The position numbers and the translations under genes were made by a program. From Bacteroides fragilis (lineage in GTDB: Bacteria > Bacteroidota > Bacteroidia > Bacteroidales > Bacteroidaceae): a stretch of DNA of 64,000 nucleotides. A model generated the notes under the pieces. The model saw nothing but the letters and a program-made list of their open reading frames with translations, did not search any database and had not been told where the DNA came from. Every line of letters begins with the position of its first letter. The stretch's first letter is position 1. This document shows positions 33,366 through 41,331 of the stretch, in pieces. The stretch lies in the NCBI RefSeq assembly GCF_019583405.1, contig NZ_SZUU01000006.1, positions 240,068-304,067 of the forward strand, read 5' to 3'.

Positions 33366-36161
33366 ATGGATAAGACTTTATTAAAACTGGAAATCGGCAA
33401 GTGGAACGAAGCTTGTCGATTTCTTAAAAGCAAACAAACAGAACTCTCTACAGCAGAATGGACTGCTATAGAGACACTGGCCGACTATTGGCGAAAAAAA
33501 TTTGATCCGGATGCTACCAGCGAATGCATGGACCTGATAAGCACTCTTGAACAATCGGATAAATTACACAGCAATAATAAAGAAATTATTGTATGGAGTA
33601 AGGAGTTTCGTACCATCGCCAGGAAGTATTACACTAAAAACGAAACTACATTTTTAGTATTCCAAAATGCGTTAAAGGAATTATATCAGAGTTCTGCGCT
33701 CCGCTCTTCGGCTCCTCTTCAGACACCTGTCAACAGTGAATCTCAAAATATCATATTAAAACAAAATGCAAAAAAATGGGCAAGCACTTATTCGCAGTTA
33801 TACGAGAATCAGAATGAACTGGACCGAGATGAATGGGATGCTGTCCGTTTCTTAGCCAATTTCTGGAAAAACGGTACATTTAACGAAACGTCCCGAAAAG
33901 AATGTGAGCAGTATATCTCCATTCTAATCGCATCAGACAAATTGCATAGCAATAACAAAAACATCATTACCTGGAGCAAAGATTTTCGTGGAATAGCCAA
34001 AACATATTATACAAAAGATTCTAAAACTTTTGAGGACTTCAAAAAGTTCATGACGAAATATACCCGCGAAAACCCGATACAAGAAAGGACCCCTCAGGAA
34101 AGAATACCACAAACTCCTCCCCGGCAAACATCCCCTTCCATTGAAATAACCGGATTGGTAATTGCCAATACTGACGAAAAAGGTGATCCCATTCCTTCGA
34201 ATCAGGCCGAGCTCGATACTCGTAGCTGCTATTTACAGCCTCGAATTGATTATCGAGTATTAAGAGGAGGGAGCAGTGTAGATATATGGTACAAATTATA
34301 CGCTCCCGACAGGACACTCATGACGGCCAGCAACAGCAAGTCCGGTTATACGTGGTATGGTAATGTCCCTCTCACAGGTTCCCGATCCGCATATCCCTTG
34401 AATGGCTTCGGAAGTATGTCTGGAAATGTATTCTCCGCTGGCCAATGGATTATTGAGTTCTTTGAGAATGATCTGCAAATTGCAACTTACACATTCACAA
34501 TCAAACAATACCGGGCCTCTACCCCGCCCCCGCAGTCACGGGTAACGCCGCCACCTCCTCCAAGAACCCCATCTAACCGACGAACATCTACAGTTCCGCC
34601 TAAAAAGGGGCACGGAGGTTTGTGGTCGTTCCTGATTATCACCGCTATCATAGGCTTTTGCGGCTATCAATATTGGTATAAACCTATGGCCATTGATCGG
34701 GACGCAGAGCGTACCTATGTATACGTATCCAGCTTGCTGCAACGTTCCGATAAAAATGCAAATGTAGAATATAATCGTATCCAATCTCTGCCCTATGGTT
34801 CGGAGCTCATCACTTACCAAAAAGAAGGAGATGGATGGTCATACATTAAAGCCAATGAGAAAAAAGGATATGTATCTACCAATTACACCCTAAGTAAGGC
34901 TGATTTTGAATTGTTGAATAACTTATGGGGAAGCAAAGAAGCTATGGAAGGAGCACCGACAGCAAAATGTCGGCTGGCACTCGTAGACTTTATAAAGAAA
35001 AACAACTATAAAACAGGTACGGGACAATGGCAGTTGTTTGCACAGCCTATAGAAGTCAAACCTAACGCAGTACTTTACCCCCGACTGGCTAACGGATATA
35101 CGAAGTTTACAGAATTTGCGTTTATCTTATCCAACACCTCCACACACGAAGGCGTACTGGCTATTTATTCGTTTGCAGATGACGAAACTCCCGTTTTTAT
35201 ATATCAAGAGCAAACAACAGAAAATGCCCAAATAAAAGATATTAAATATTATCCATGGAAAACAGATAAATATAAAGTTATCTATGCTACTCCAAATGCT
35301 ACGGTTAGTCGCTCGCCTCAACTCCCAACCAACCAGCAGCCGTCAAAAACAAAAAGCGAGAACGGACTAAAAATAACGAAGGCACTTTTTGGAAACACTG
35401 ATAAAAGTTACAATGTTCTTACTCAATTTGGGACACAGCTCCCCACCACCACTCAGTACTTGTCTCCACGTATTTTCTATGAAAATCCTGCGGGGAAGAG
35501 TTCAGCGGTCATCAAATATAAAATTATCACTCCACAGGGGAACTTAATGACTGGAACAGGATCACCCTCCGGATATACTAATGAACAAAAAGTAACTCTA
35601 AACAGATCCGGATATATTAATTTAGCCGGTTGGGGAAATACGACCGGAGATGCGTACACTTCTGGAACTTACCGGATAGAATTCTGGTCCGAAGGACAAT
35701 TATTGTATTCAACCGGAGTGCAAATTCAGGGCAATTCAGAAAAGGCTGTAACCGTTTCTTCAAAACCAGTTGAGTGTCCCATCAAGATCCGAACAATGTT
35801 ATTTGCCAACTCAAACGATAAAGGGACTATTTTAGAAGATTATGGGAAGCCGCTTTACGGAAATAAATTACAATACCTGAAACCAAAGATTATTTATTCA
35901 AGTCTAAACGGGGCCAGAAACATTACATTGTATGCCAAAATCTATCGTCCCAATGGTGTACTCATTGCCAACAAGAACTCGCCGAACGGATACACTTACA
36001 AGCATAGTATATATACACCTGCTGTCGGAGCTGATAACAATGTTTCTTATTTAACAAGCTGGGGAAGTCCAGAGTGTGACGTGTATTCTCCAGGTACTTA
36101 TCAGTACGAGATATGGTACGAGGGAAGTAAAATCTTCTCCTGCCAAGTAATTGTACACTAA
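33366..36161 (+). CDS. Large membrane scaffold with duplicated helical domain, SH3 domain and three repeated beta domains
   Basis: 931 residues, family not recognised. Seen in order: two helical repeats at about 1-110 and 133-228, sharing the pattern SDKLHSNNK, then I(I/V)(V/T)WSK and FR; a beta domain at about 258-378 (ITGLVIANTDEKGD; LQPRIDYRVL); a proline-rich linker; one membrane helix at about 416-438 (LWSFLIITAIIGFCGYQYW); a bacterial SH3 domain at about 447-508 (GWSYIKANEKKGYVSTNY); a further domain to about 640; and two more copies of the beta domain at about 665-785 and 805-931. There is no signal peptide, so I infer that residues 1-415 are cytoplasmic and the rest periplasmic. It is the natural link between the Hsp70 pair and the two envelope proteins. 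Confidence 0.85.
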   Translation: MDKTLLKLEIGKWNEACRFLKSKQTELSTAEWTAIETLADYWRKKFDPDATSECMDLISTLEQSDKLHSNNKEIIVWSKEFRTIARKYYTKNETTFLVFQNALKELYQSSALRSSAPLQTPVNSESQNIILKQNAKKWASTYSQLYENQNELDRDEWDAVRFLANFWKNGTFNETSRKECEQYISILIASDKLHSNNKNIITWSKDFRGIAKTYYTKDSKTFEDFKKFMTKYTRENPIQERTPQERIPQTPPRQTSPSIEITGLVIANTDEKGDPIPSNQAELDTRSCYLQPRIDYRVLRGGSSVDIWYKLYAPDRTLMTASNSKSGYTWYGNVPLTGSRSAYPLNGFGSMSGNVFSAGQWIIEFFENDLQIATYTFTIKQYRASTPPPQSRVTPPPPPRTPSNRRTSTVPPKKGHGGLWSFLIITAIIGFCGYQYWYKPMAIDRDAERTYVYVSSLLQRSDKNANVEYNRIQSLPYGSELITYQKEGDGWSYIKANEKKGYVSTNYTLSKADFELLNNLWGSKEAMEGAPTAKCRLALVDFIKKNNYKTGTGQWQLFAQPIEVKPNAVLYPRLANGYTKFTEFAFILSNTSTHEGVLAIYSFADDETPVFIYQEQTTENAQIKDIKYYPWKTDKYKVIYATPNATVSRSPQLPTNQQPSKTKSENGLKITKALFGNTDKSYNVLTQFGTQLPTTTQYLSPRIFYENPAGKSSAVIKYKIITPQGNLMTGTGSPSGYTNEQKVTLNRSGYINLAGWGNTTGDAYTSGTYRIEFWSEGQLLYSTGVQIQGNSEKAVTVSSKPVECPIKIRTMLFANSNDKGTILEDYGKPLYGNKLQYLKPKIIYSSLNGARNITLYAKIYRPNGVLIANKNSPNGYTYKHSIYTPAVGADNNVSYLTSWGSPECDVYSPGTYQYEIWYEGSKIFSCQVIVH

Positions 36162-36171
36162 GCATAATACA

Positions 36172-36726
36172 ATGAAAAAGAAAATTATACGATATCTAAT
36201 TATATCGCATCTAACATTTATCCTTTCTATAGGCGGTATGGCAGTAGCTTTCTACTACTACCATACTGCCCAAATGGCACAAATTAAGAATGCGAACATT
36301 CTTCTCATCTCAAAAGATGAAATGAAATTACGCTTAATAGACTATAAGGGCCAAGAATTATTCACTGCCGACATAGCTTGTGGAAAGAATTATGGCAATA
36401 AGGAAAAACAAGGAGATTTAAAAACTCCTGAAGGAACTTTTAAAGTAATCGATATCCAAGATGCTTCTAAATGGAAACACGATTTTGGAGATGGGAAAGG
36501 TGAAATAGAGGGTGCATACGGTAATCATTTCATCCGGTTAGAAACACCCGGACATAAAGGAATTGGGATTCATGGCACCCACGACCCATTATCTATTGGG
36601 ACCCGAGCGACCGAAGGATGCATTCGAATCAAAAATTCAGAATTAGAGCAATTAGTATCTTTAATCCAAGTGCCGACAACTGTTATCATCACGCCTTCTG
36701 TAAAAGACATAAAACCCAGTAAATAA
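36172..36726 (+). CDS. L,D-transpeptidase (YkuD domain), membrane-anchored
   Basis: 184 residues from the ATG at 36172; a TTG at 36151 in the same frame is inside the previous gene and unlikely. An N-terminal anchor helix (YLIISHLTFILSIGGMAVAF) is followed by a periplasmic YkuD domain. The catalytic signature is intact: IGIHGTHDP at about residue 131 and ATEGCIRIKNSEL at about 145, with the nucleophilic cysteine. Such enzymes make 3-3 peptidoglycan cross-links or attach proteins to the wall. It starts 10 bases after the scaffold gene, so it belongs to the same operon. Confidence 0.92.
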   Translation: MKKKIIRYLIISHLTFILSIGGMAVAFYYYHTAQMAQIKNANILLISKDEMKLRLIDYKGQELFTADIACGKNYGNKEKQGDLKTPEGTFKVIDIQDASKWKHDFGDGKGEIEGAYGNHFIRLETPGHKGIGIHGTHDPLSIGTRATEGCIRIKNSELEQLVSLIQVPTTVIITPSVKDIKPSK

Positions 36727-36733
36727 CAAACTG

Positions 36734-37792
36734 ATGAAAACATTCAAACGATTCCTGTTCATTTGTATCGGACTATTCATTATAGTCCTCTCTACCCAAG
36801 CTTTGGAAAAGTATGAAGTGACCGCCAATACTTTTCTAAACATACGTAGTCATGGAAGCACAAATGCTCCTGTCATCGGAACAATAAATCATGGGGGAAT
36901 CGTAAATGTAGAATCAATAGATGGCGAATGGGCAAAGATATCCTTCAATGGCGGATATGGATACGTAAGTACGGCCTACATACGACCTGTTACTCCAACA
37001 CCTCCCGCAAAAGCTCCAACAAATACATTCAGCGACTGGTTTCGACAAACAAATTATGATTGCCGCCCTTTAGTTTATATCATATTAGGACTTTCTATTG
37101 TGCTATTCATCCTTAGAATGCGTCGTGGAGAAAGTACTCCGCTGGAAGACACCGAACATACGATAAACCTCAGTTTATTCATTACCGTCTGTTTGTTAGA
37201 ACTATTTTATGTGTTTTCAATGGGCGCAAATAGTATTTGGTTTTGCACTCCCGATAAAATAGGATGGCTATGGACCATTATTAATTTCTTTATATTCGGG
37301 GCAGTTGTATTTAATCAATGGATGTGTTTTTTCAATACCTTGAATGATGTGCAATACAATTCCTACGCAACTTTCAATTGGACATGGGGAATATATACTT
37401 GGGGCATCTGTATCATAGGCGCTATCATTTGTGGCTTTTTCTTTGCAGGCTTTTTGCCTGTGATAGGAATTGGATTTCTTGTCGGACAATCTGTGCAAAC
37501 AGGTATTATTTTCAATAAAGTACTTCCCAAAGGTGGATGGAAACATGCGTGTATCTGTACATTGACTTATTTAATTGGTTCAACAGCCACTGTCTTAATT
37601 GTAGCTCATTTCCTCATCCTTTTACTAATTGTACTAATTGCTCTCTTTCTGCTTTCACTTTTAGGAAAATCATCTTCTTCATCCGGCGGTAAAAGATGCT
37701 CCAATTGTAGTCACCTCAGTGGCTCCAGTTGTAACTTAAGCGGACGTTATATCAGCAGCCCGTCTACCACCTATTGCGATAATTTCCAATAA
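36734..37792 (+). CDS. SH3-domain multi-pass membrane protein with C-terminal cysteine motif
   Basis: 352 residues. A signal-like helix (FLFICIGLFIIVLSTQA) is followed by a bacterial SH3 domain at about 25-87 (TFLNIRSHGSTNAPVIGTI; WAKISFNGGYGYVSTAYI), then about six membrane helices between 112 and 312. The tail has four cysteines in CSNCSHLSGSSC and a later YC, a pattern of a small metal or disulfide knuckle. SH3 of this type usually binds peptidoglycan peptides, consistent with the L,D-transpeptidase 7 bases upstream. Last gene of the cluster; the next promoter is frr's own. Confidence 0.82.
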   Translation: MKTFKRFLFICIGLFIIVLSTQALEKYEVTANTFLNIRSHGSTNAPVIGTINHGGIVNVESIDGEWAKISFNGGYGYVSTAYIRPVTPTPPAKAPTNTFSDWFRQTNYDCRPLVYIILGLSIVLFILRMRRGESTPLEDTEHTINLSLFITVCLLELFYVFSMGANSIWFCTPDKIGWLWTIINFFIFGAVVFNQWMCFFNTLNDVQYNSYATFNWTWGIYTWGICIIGAIICGFFFAGFLPVIGIGFLVGQSVQTGIIFNKVLPKGGWKHACICTLTYLIGSTATVLIVAHFLILLLIVLIALFLLSLLGKSSSSSGGKRCSNCSHLSGSSCNLSGRYISSPSTTYCDNFQ

Positions 37793-37842
37793 TACTATTT
37801 AGAAAGAGAAACGTCAGGCAACGCATTTCTCTCTATAGATAG

Positions 37843-37873
37843 TTGCAGATAATCAAAAAATAATCTACTTTTG
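37843..37873 (+). promoter_or_regulatory. Promoter of frr
   Basis: TTG at 37843-37845, 20 bases, then TACTTTTG at 37866-37873; the frr ATG is at 37919. This separates frr transcription from the chaperone-like cluster. Confidence 0.65.
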
Positions 37874-37918
37874 TTTTCAAAATGAATCAAAGTGCCAATT
37901 TTATAAATACTTAATAAG

Positions 37919-38479
37919 ATGGTAGACGTAAAAACGATTATCGAAGAATCACAAGAGAAGATGGATATGGCAGTGATGTATCTGGAAGAAGCACTGGCAC
38001 ACATCCGCGCCGGAAAAGCAAGCACACGCTTGCTGGATGGTATCCGCGTAGACTCTTACGGAAGCATGGTGCCCATCAGCAACGTAGCTGCCGTAACCAC
38101 TCCCGATGCACGCAGCATCACGATTAAACCTTGGGATAAAAGCATGTTCCGGGTTATTGAAAAAGCCATTATCGACTCCGATCTCGGCATTATGCCGGAG
38201 AATAACGGTGAAATTATCCGCATCGGCATCCCCCCTCTTACCGAGGAACGCCGTAAACAACTTGCCAAACAGTGTAAAGCTGAAGGCGAGACGGCTAAAG
38301 TAAGCATCCGTAACGCGCGCCGCGACGGTATAGATGCACTGAAAAAAGCTGTAAAAGACGGTTTGGCTGAAGATGAACAAAAGAATGCAGAAGCTAAACT
38401 GCAGAAGGTTCATGATAAATACATTGCCAAGATTGAAGAAATGCTGGCTGAAAAGGACAAAGAAATTATGACCGTATAA
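37919..38479 (+). CDS. frr: Ribosome recycling factor
   Basis: 186 residues, the standard length. Family motifs: [20 protein letters not shown], then [36 protein letters not shown] and [20 protein letters not shown]. With EF-G it splits post-termination ribosomes. It is followed after about 95 bases by rsgA, also a ribosome-related gene. Confidence 0.98.
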   Translation: MVDVKTIIEESQEKMDMAVMYLEEALAHIRAGKASTRLLDGIRVDSYGSMVPISNVAAVTTPDARSITIKPWDKSMFRVIEKAIIDSDLGIMPENNGEIIRIGIPPLTEERRKQLAKQCKAEGETAKVSIRNARRDGIDALKKAVKDGLAEDEQKNAEAKLQKVHDKYIAKIEEMLAEKDKEIMTV

Positions 38480-38486
38480 TTTAAAT

Positions 38487-38555
38487 ACAAGTTACGGGCT
38501 ACCATACACATCCGTGTATAACGTCTCAAAGCTTTCTTAATTGCCCGTAACTTGT
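38487..38555. repeat. 13-bp perfect inverted repeat between frr and rsgA
   Basis: ACAAGTTACGGGC at 38487-38499 pairs with 38543-38555. Inside lies a smaller hairpin ATACAC-ATCC-GTGTAT at about 38503-38518. The structure could be an intergenic repeat element or control rsgA expression in the shared transcript. Confidence 0.55.
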
Positions 38556-38574
38556 AACTCGCTGCTTATAAAAC

Positions 38575-39507
38575 ATGAAGGGATTAGTAATAAAGAATAC
38601 AGGTAGCTGGTATCAGGTAAAAACCGATGACGGGCAGCTGGTTGAATGTAAGATAAAAGGTAATTTTCGGCTGAAAGGCATACGGAGTACAAATCCCGTT
38701 GCCGTAGGTGACCGTGTACAAATCATACTCAACCAGGAAGGAACGGCCTTTATCAATGAGATAGAAGACCGGAAAAATTACATCATCCGCCGTTCATCGA
38801 ACCTCTCCAAACAATCACATATTCTTGCAGCCAACCTCGACCAATGTATGCTGGTGGTGACTGTTAACTATCCCGAAACTTCAACCACCTTCATCGACCG
38901 TTTTTTGGCGTCGGCAGAAGCCTACCGTGTACCGGTGAAGATTCTTTTCAACAAAGTGGATGCTTATGATAAAGACGAACTGCATTATCTGGACAGCCTC
39001 ATCACCCTCTATACCCAAATAGGTTACCCTTGTTTTAAAATATCCGCACTGAGCGGCGAAGGAGTCGATGCCATACGCGAGGAATTGAAAGGCCGGGTAA
39101 CCCTCTTCTCCGGACATTCGGGAGTGGGCAAGTCAACCCTCATCAATGCCCTTGTCCCGGGGCTGGAAGTCAAGACCGCAAAGATATCAGCTTATCACAA
39201 CAAAGGAATGCACACCACCACTTTCTCCGAAATGTTCCCTGTACCGGGAGACGGATACATTATCGATACTCCGGGTATCAAAGGTTTCGGCACTTTCGAT
39301 ATGGAAGAGGAAGAGATAGGTCATTACTTCCCTGAAATATTCAAGACTTCGGCAAACTGCAAATATGGAAACTGCACACACCGCCAAGAACCCGGTTGTG
39401 CTGTTCGAAAGGCAGTAGAAGAGCACTACATCAGCGAATCACGCTACACTTCTTATCTGAGTATGCTTGAGGATAAGGAGGAAGGAAAATACCGTGCGGC
39501 ATACTGA
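38575..39507 (+). CDS. rsgA: Ribosome small-subunit biogenesis GTPase RsgA
   Basis: 310 residues with the circularly permuted GTPase order: [11 protein letters not shown] (G4), [12 protein letters not shown] (G5), then [19 protein letters not shown] (G1) and [20 protein letters not shown] (G3). An N-terminal OB fold precedes them, and the zinc site is [20 protein letters not shown]. It acts late in 30S subunit assembly. It follows frr and probably shares its transcript. Confidence 0.97.
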   Translation: MKGLVIKNTGSWYQVKTDDGQLVECKIKGNFRLKGIRSTNPVAVGDRVQIILNQEGTAFINEIEDRKNYIIRRSSNLSKQSHILAANLDQCMLVVTVNYPETSTTFIDRFLASAEAYRVPVKILFNKVDAYDKDELHYLDSLITLYTQIGYPCFKISALSGEGVDAIREELKGRVTLFSGHSGVGKSTLINALVPGLEVKTAKISAYHNKGMHTTTFSEMFPVPGDGYIIDTPGIKGFGTFDMEEEEIGHYFPEIFKTSANCKYGNCTHRQEPGCAVRKAVEEHYISESRYTSYLSMLEDKEEGKYRAAY

Positions 39508-40234
39508 ATCTCTGCTATTTTTCAGAGAATATTCTTTATTCTATTTTATGCTTCACTTGGCAGAGCAACTGCTTCTCCTACAAAAAATACGTTTCGATCT
39601 TCCATCTTTCACCTTTTTCCACTTACTCCATTAATAATCAATGCAATGACACGGTGGAAGATCGCATTTTCAGCCTGTTTATCTTCCACCCGCATCTTCC
39701 ACCCGTTAACTTGAGCGCCATCCAATCGTTAAGACACTGATAGGCAACACTAAGGAACGTATTTATTAACTGAATACATTGTTTAAAGCATTGTGCTTTC
39801 CTTTACTGTTTAGTCGAAAATGATCCGTTCTTCATCCCATCCCCGCTACCCGGGCCCATGAGCCCGTATACTCGGGCTTATAAGCCCGTATACCAAGGCC
39901 CATGAGCCCGCATACCGGGGCCGGAATAAACAAGCGGAGATTCATCATAATAATTTTGGATACAAGCCTTTAAGACCAAAAACAAATACCGTTGGTTAGT
40001 TCGTAATCCGCGAAGAAGAAAAGAACCGTCGCACTTTATCAGGAGGATGATTCGATGGCTGTTACAATAAGTCCTCACCCTTTTACTGAAAGGATATTGG
40101 GGCTTTCATATACTGAAAACATAATCAATAAGACACCTTAACACAAAAAATAAATCTATATTTTAATTTCCCGATTAAACCTTTTCCCACCCTCTTAGTC
40201 TAACCTTAGAACGGACATATACTAATACTAAGAC
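39508..40234. other. Non-coding gap with palindromic repeats
   Basis: No gene was found in these 727 bases. GGTGGAAGAT (39653-39662) and ATCTTCCACC (39681-39690) form a 10-bp inverted repeat, followed by another CATCTTCCACCCG at about 39693. A tandem palindromic array at 39847-39924 is listed separately. The promoter of the efflux operon must lie in the 3' part, but I cannot place it. Confidence 0.6.
39847..39924. repeat. Tandem array of about 22-base palindromic units
   Basis: Three units plus a part: CGGGCCCATGAGCCCG, TCGGGCTTATAAGCCCG and AAGGCCCATGAGCCCG, joined by TATAC or CATAC, then CATACCGGGGCC. Each unit carries its own GGGC...GCCC dyad, so the RNA could fold in several ways. There are no spacers of unique sequence, so it is not CRISPR. 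Confidence 0.75.
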
Positions 40235-41317
40235 ATGGATAAAAAGGTTAAATGGGGCATCATCACATTGATTGGTGCCGGACTGATAGGCTGGGGTATC
40301 TACTCTCAACTTCCTAAAGCAAATGAAGAGTTGGCAGCAGCCGACAAAGTGATGGCTGGCAAACAGATCAACAAAAGAGTTCTGAATGTAAATGCCAAGA
40401 TCATAAAGCCACAATTGCTGACAGATCAGATTCAAATTAGCGGCAGCTTGATGCCTGATGAAGAAGTGGATCTTTCTTTCGAGACTTCGGGAAAGATCGT
40501 TGAAATCAACTTTGACGAAGGCAGTGCCGTAAAAAAAGGACAGCTATTGGCGAAAGTAAACGACCGTCAGTTGCAGGCTCAGTTGCAACGCCTCGTAGCT
40601 CAGTTAAAGCTTGCCGAAGATCGTGTATTCCGTCAGAACGCTCTGCTTGAACGGGACGCTGTCAGTAAAGAAGCCTACGAACAAGTAAAAACGGAACTGG
40701 CTACCCTCAATGCGGACATCGACCTGGTCAAAGCTAATATTGCCATGACCGAACTTCGTGCTCCTTTTGACGGAGTAATCGGGCTCCGGCAAGTAAGTGT
40801 CGGTTCATATGCCTCACCAACCACTATCGTAGCCAAACTGACGAAAATTATTCCTTTGAAAATAGAATTTTCCGTACCAGAACGTTATGCAAGCCAGGTA
40901 AAGAAGGGCACCAACCTCAACTTCGAACTGGAAGGTAAATTAAGTTCTTTCCCGGCAAAAGTGTACGCAACCGAGTCAAGAATCGACCAGTCTACCCGTA
41001 CGCTGACCGTTCGTGCCCTATATGCCAACAGTAACGGAGCACTGCTCCCGGGACGCTACGCCAGCATTCAGCTGAAAAAAGAAGAAATCCCGAATGCCAT
41101 TGCCATCCCATCCGAAGCGATTGTACCGGAAATGGGTAAGGATAAAGTATTCCTCTATAAATCGGGCAAGGCTGAACCGGTAGAAATAACCGCAGGCATT
41201 CGTACCGAAGCTGAAGTGCAGGTAATAAAAGGTCTGCAAATGGGTGATACCATCATCACTTCGGGAACCCTGCAACTTCGTACGGGTCTGCCTGTCATAT
41301 TGGATCACATCGATTAA
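40235..41317 (+). CDS. RND efflux periplasmic adaptor (membrane fusion protein)
   Basis: 360 residues with one N-terminal anchor helix (WGIITLIGAGLIGWGIY). The biotinyl-lipoyl hairpin GKIVEINFDEGSAVKKGQLL is followed by a short alpha-helical hairpin and its return ELRAPFDGVIGLRQVSVGSY, then beta-barrel and proximal domains (LTVRALYANSNGALLPGRYA). First gene of a complete tripartite operon; the RND pump starts 14 bases downstream. Exported compounds cannot be inferred. Confidence 0.96.
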   Translation: MDKKVKWGIITLIGAGLIGWGIYSQLPKANEELAAADKVMAGKQINKRVLNVNAKIIKPQLLTDQIQISGSLMPDEEVDLSFETSGKIVEINFDEGSAVKKGQLLAKVNDRQLQAQLQRLVAQLKLAEDRVFRQNALLERDAVSKEAYEQVKTELATLNADIDLVKANIAMTELRAPFDGVIGLRQVSVGSYASPTTIVAKLTKIIPLKIEFSVPERYASQVKKGTNLNFELEGKLSSFPAKVYATESRIDQSTRTLTVRALYANSNGALLPGRYASIQLKKEEIPNAIAIPSEAIVPEMGKDKVFLYKSGKAEPVEITAGIRTEAEVQVIKGLQMGDTIITSGTLQLRTGLPVILDHID

Positions 41318-41331
41318 CTCCCGACCGCCTT

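Noticed and set aside
30863..37792. Reading the cluster as the housekeeping dnaK-grpE-dnaJ locus
   Set aside because: The Hsp70 is too short, lacks the lid, there is no dnaJ, and the GrpE-like protein has an unusual coiled-coil extension.
30863..37792. Toxin-antitoxin, restriction or abortive-infection system
   Set aside because: No nuclease, kinase-toxin or methylase signature was seen in these five products; a defence role stays open but unsupported.
39847..39924. Possible CRISPR array
   Set aside because: Palindromic units about 22 bases apart with only 5-base joints; no spacer sequences or cas genes.
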